From: Enterobacter dykesii
GTDB lineage: Bacteria > Pseudomonadota > Gammaproteobacteria > Enterobacterales > Enterobacteriaceae
NCBI RefSeq assembly: GCF_008364625.2
Contig: NZ_CP126604.1
Location: 3,286,001 to 3,350,000 of the forward strand
Direction of reading: 5' to 3'
DNA: 64,000 nucleotides
Part shown: in pieces, positions 62,098 through 64,000 of the stretch
Layout: every line of letters begins with the position of its first letter
Position numbering within the stretch: the stretch's first letter is position 1
Made by a program: the position numbers and the translations under genes
The notes under the pieces: model-generated
What the model saw: only the letters and a program-made list of their open reading frames with translations
What the model was told of the DNA's origin: nothing
Databases searched by the model: none

Positions 62098-62308
62098 TAA
62101 GTTGAAATAAAATAAATGATGATTATTGTGATCACGGATGGATTTTTATGTTAACAGCCAACAACACTGGCGTAGCGTGCGCTATTAAGGAATTTCGGGC
62201 GAGGAAATGACTGAAGTTTCTGTTTCATTTTTGCTGCCAGATGGATGGCCGACATTTAAAAGACGCGGTTTTGCGTTTAGAATCATAAGACTGTATTTGG
62301 GGGATAAG

Positions 62309-63142
62309 ATGACGACAGCAACCAGCCTGAACGAACTGCAGCAGCAAATCCGCGATCGCTACGATAGCCTGAGCAAGAGGCTGCAGCAGGTTTCCCGCTA
62401 CGTGCTGGACAACACCAACAGCGTGGCCTTCGATACGGTTGCCGTCATTGCCGAGCGCGCCGACGTGCCGCCGTCGACGCTGATCCGCTTTGCCAACGCC
62501 TTTGACTTCACCGGCTTCAACGAAATGAAACAGCTGTTTCGCATGAATCTGGTGGAGGAGACCGCCAGCTACAGCGACCGCGCCCGGATGTTCCGCGAGA
62601 TGGAGAGCGAGGCCGTGCCGGAAACGCCGCTCGATATCCTGCAGGAGTTCGCCCGCTCGAACGCCCAGGCGCTCCAGCAGCTGGCCGCCCGCGCCGAGCC
62701 GGAAATGCTGGAGCGCGCGGTACAGCTGCTGGCAGATGCCGACACCATCTACATCGCCGGACTGCGCCGTTCCTTTAGCGTCGCGGCCTACCTCACCTAT
62801 GCCCTGAGCCACCTGGAGTGTCGCCCTATCCTGCTCGACGGCATGGGCGGGATGCTGCGCGAGCAGATCAGCCGCATTAAGGCCCGCGACATCGTGGTGT
62901 CGATCAGCTTCTCGCCGTACGCGGAAGAGACGGTGATGGTCAGCGAAACTGCCGCCAGCGTCGGCGCGCGGCAAATTGTGATTACGGACAGCCAGATAAG
63001 CCCCCTGGCGACGTTTAGCGATCTTTGCTTTGTGGTGAAAGAGGCGCAGGTGGACGCGTTTCGGTCTCAGTCGGCAACGCTGTGCCTGGTGCAGTCGCTG
63101 GTGGTGGCGCTGGCGTATCGGTTGGGGAGTGGGGAGAAATGA
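62309..63142 (+). CDS. iolR: RpiR-family regulator of inositol genes (IolR)
   Basis: A 277-residue regulator with an N-terminal HTH of the RpiR type (VAFDTVAVIAERADVPPSTL followed by IRFANAFDF) and a C-terminal SIS sugar-phosphate-binding domain (about 125-260, IYIAGLRRSFSVAAYL and VVSISFSPYAEETV). In Salmonella IolR represses iol genes and responds to an inositol breakdown product. The ATG at 62309 has GGGGGA upstream. The in-frame ATG at 62207 would add 34 unconserved residues. Confidence 0.88.
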   Translation: MTTATSLNELQQQIRDRYDSLSKRLQQVSRYVLDNTNSVAFDTVAVIAERADVPPSTLIRFANAFDFTGFNEMKQLFRMNLVEETASYSDRARMFREMESEAVPETPLDILQEFARSNAQALQQLAARAEPEMLERAVQLLADADTIYIAGLRRSFSVAAYLTYALSHLECRPILLDGMGGMLREQISRIKARDIVVSISFSPYAEETVMVSETAASVGARQIVITDSQISPLATFSDLCFVVKEAQVDAFRSQSATLCLVQSLVVALAYRLGSGEK

Positions 63143-63512
63143 GCATGCAATCGCCACATACTCGGCGCCGATGATCTCATGCATTGTTAGCTACACGCGT
63201 TCAATATGGCTCACCCATAGCGAGTCGACGTTTGATAATTATCCTGAATTTTTTCTTTAACGAGTGCTTTATTTGCCGGTGACTGTGGATGATATCGTTA
63301 TCTACAGTTCAAGAGACCGTATTTTTCCTACAGTAATTTAGATTTGCGCTGTTCGGTGTAACCATTTATTTGATATAAGTCTTCATTCTAAAGCATCACG
63401 ATCATTTTCAGCGTTAAAAAGTTCAAATACGCACTTTTTGTATGGTTTATTTTTGATGCATGCACTATTTGCAGATAACATTAATAAGTATCTATACAAG
63501 AAAGGGTGCTAC
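63143..63512. other. AT-rich intergenic region downstream of iolR
   Basis: 370 bp with no supportable gene. Base composition turns visibly AT-rich from about 63200. It should carry the promoter of the following effector-like gene. I see no immunity-protein reading frame and no clear terminator here. Confidence 0.5.
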
Positions 63513-64000
63513 ATGACTTTACATGGAAAGTTTATAATCAATGATGCTGACTACTCACCACTTGCATTTGATGGTATTGGTGTCTTTATGGCTTTTTCTG
63601 GTAATGGTGCATACAGGAACAAAGGAGCATGTGGCATCATTCCAAACGTTGGACCGCTACCAAAAGGTAAATATTATATAGTTGATAGGCCGAAGGGGAG
63701 TATGGCTAACAGGTTTAGAGCCTGGGGAGTCGATACATATAAAAGCATTTTTAGTTATCATGTTGATCATTCTGAATGGTTTGCTTTATTTCGCGATGAT
63801 GGGAATGTAGATGATTCTACATTTTACGAAAGCGTAGCCAGAGGTGGATTTAGGCTACATCCCGGTCAGGTTTCAGAAGGGTGTATAACTTTACCTAACC
63901 AATCAGATTACAATAGATTAAGAGATGCATTATTAAGAACAAAGAAAGAAAAGATTAAAGGTCTTGATTTAGAATCCTATGGAACAATTGAGGTCATTAT
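63513..64000 (+). CDS. DUF2778/Tlde1-like L,D-transpeptidase-family effector (partial, 3' cut)
   Basis: The frame is open from the ATG at 63513 to the window edge, giving 162 residues without a stop. AAAGG lies 7 nt upstream. The product starts MTLHGKFIINDADYSPLAF and has ACGIIPNVGPLPKGKYYI, then FRLHPGQVSEGCITLP. H116, S121 and C124 fit the H...S-x-G-C motif of L,D-transpeptidase folds, and the layout matches DUF2778, the family of the type VI secretion effector Tlde1. Such toxins alter peptidoglycan in the target periplasm. No signal peptide is seen. Codon use is much more AT-rich than the neighbours, suggesting transfer. Any immunity gene would lie beyond the window. Confidence 0.75.
   Translation, partial: MTLHGKFIINDADYSPLAFDGIGVFMAFSGNGAYRNKGACGIIPNVGPLPKGKYYIVDRPKGSMANRFRAWGVDTYKSIFSYHVDHSEWFALFRDDGNVDDSTFYESVARGGFRLHPGQVSEGCITLPNQSDYNRLRDALLRTKKEKIKGLDLESYGTIEVI

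Noticed and set aside
63143..63512. Immunity gene upstream of the Tlde1-like effector
   Set aside because: No reading frame of useful length with a start, ribosome site and signal peptide was found on either strand.

Overview
The window reads as an enterobacterial chromosome, most likely an Enterobacter or close relative. Protein sequences and gene order from hemF to yfgG follow Escherichia coli closely (maeB-talA-tktB-ypfG-nudK-aegA-narQ-acrD-ypfM-yffB-dapE-ypfN-ypfH-tmcA-ypfJ-purC-bamC-dapA-gcvR-bcp-perM-bepA-yfgD ... hda-uraA-upp ... purM-purN-ppk-ppx-pdeF-yfgG), and the core is GC-rich. The genus is an inference from overall similarity, from the absence of eut genes between hemF and maeB, and from the accessory loci. 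It was not tested by a search.

Layout. Positions 1-27.7 kb are conserved core: carbon metabolism (maeB, talA, tktB), nitrate sensing (narQ) beside the Fe-S oxidoreductase aegA, the efflux pump acrD, lysine biosynthesis (dapE, dapA), purine synthesis (purC), envelope assembly and quality control (bamC, bepA), tRNA acetylation (tmcA) and peroxide defence (bcp). At 27.75-32.4 kb a block absent from the E. coli order lies between yfgD and hda: a DNA-binding protein that looks like a domesticated IS481-type transposase, divergent from a three-gene operon encoding a PTS EIIC permease, a glycosylasparaginase-type Ntn hydrolase and an M17 aminopeptidase. Core genes resume with hda, uraA and upp. A phospho-beta-glucosidase with two AscG-type operators sits between upp and purM, followed by purMN, ppk-ppx, pdeF and yfgG.

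From 45.4 kb the E. coli order ends. A LysR regulator is divergent from an MFS transporter, which is followed by two exported proteins (a DUF6130-like protein and an alpha/beta hydrolase). Then comes a myo-inositol catabolic locus at 48.9-63.1 kb: iolB, iolE, a fused iolC kinase/aldolase-like gene, a Gfo/Idh dehydrogenase, an ABC sugar importer (permease, ATPase, binding protein), iolG, iolD, iolA, and a divergent RpiR-family regulator. Together these genes cover import of inositol, its oxidation, dehydration, ring opening, isomerisation, phosphorylation, cleavage and conversion to acetyl-CoA. A near-repeated 19-bp motif upstream of both iolG and iolA is the best candidate operator for the regulator.

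The last 0.9 kb is visibly AT-rich and carries the start of a gene cut by the window edge. Its product resembles the DUF2778/Tlde1 type VI secretion L,D-transpeptidase effectors. Intergenic regions hold two families of small palindromic repeats, several terminators, and recognisable PurR, CpxR, BaeR, FNR and AscG-like sites.
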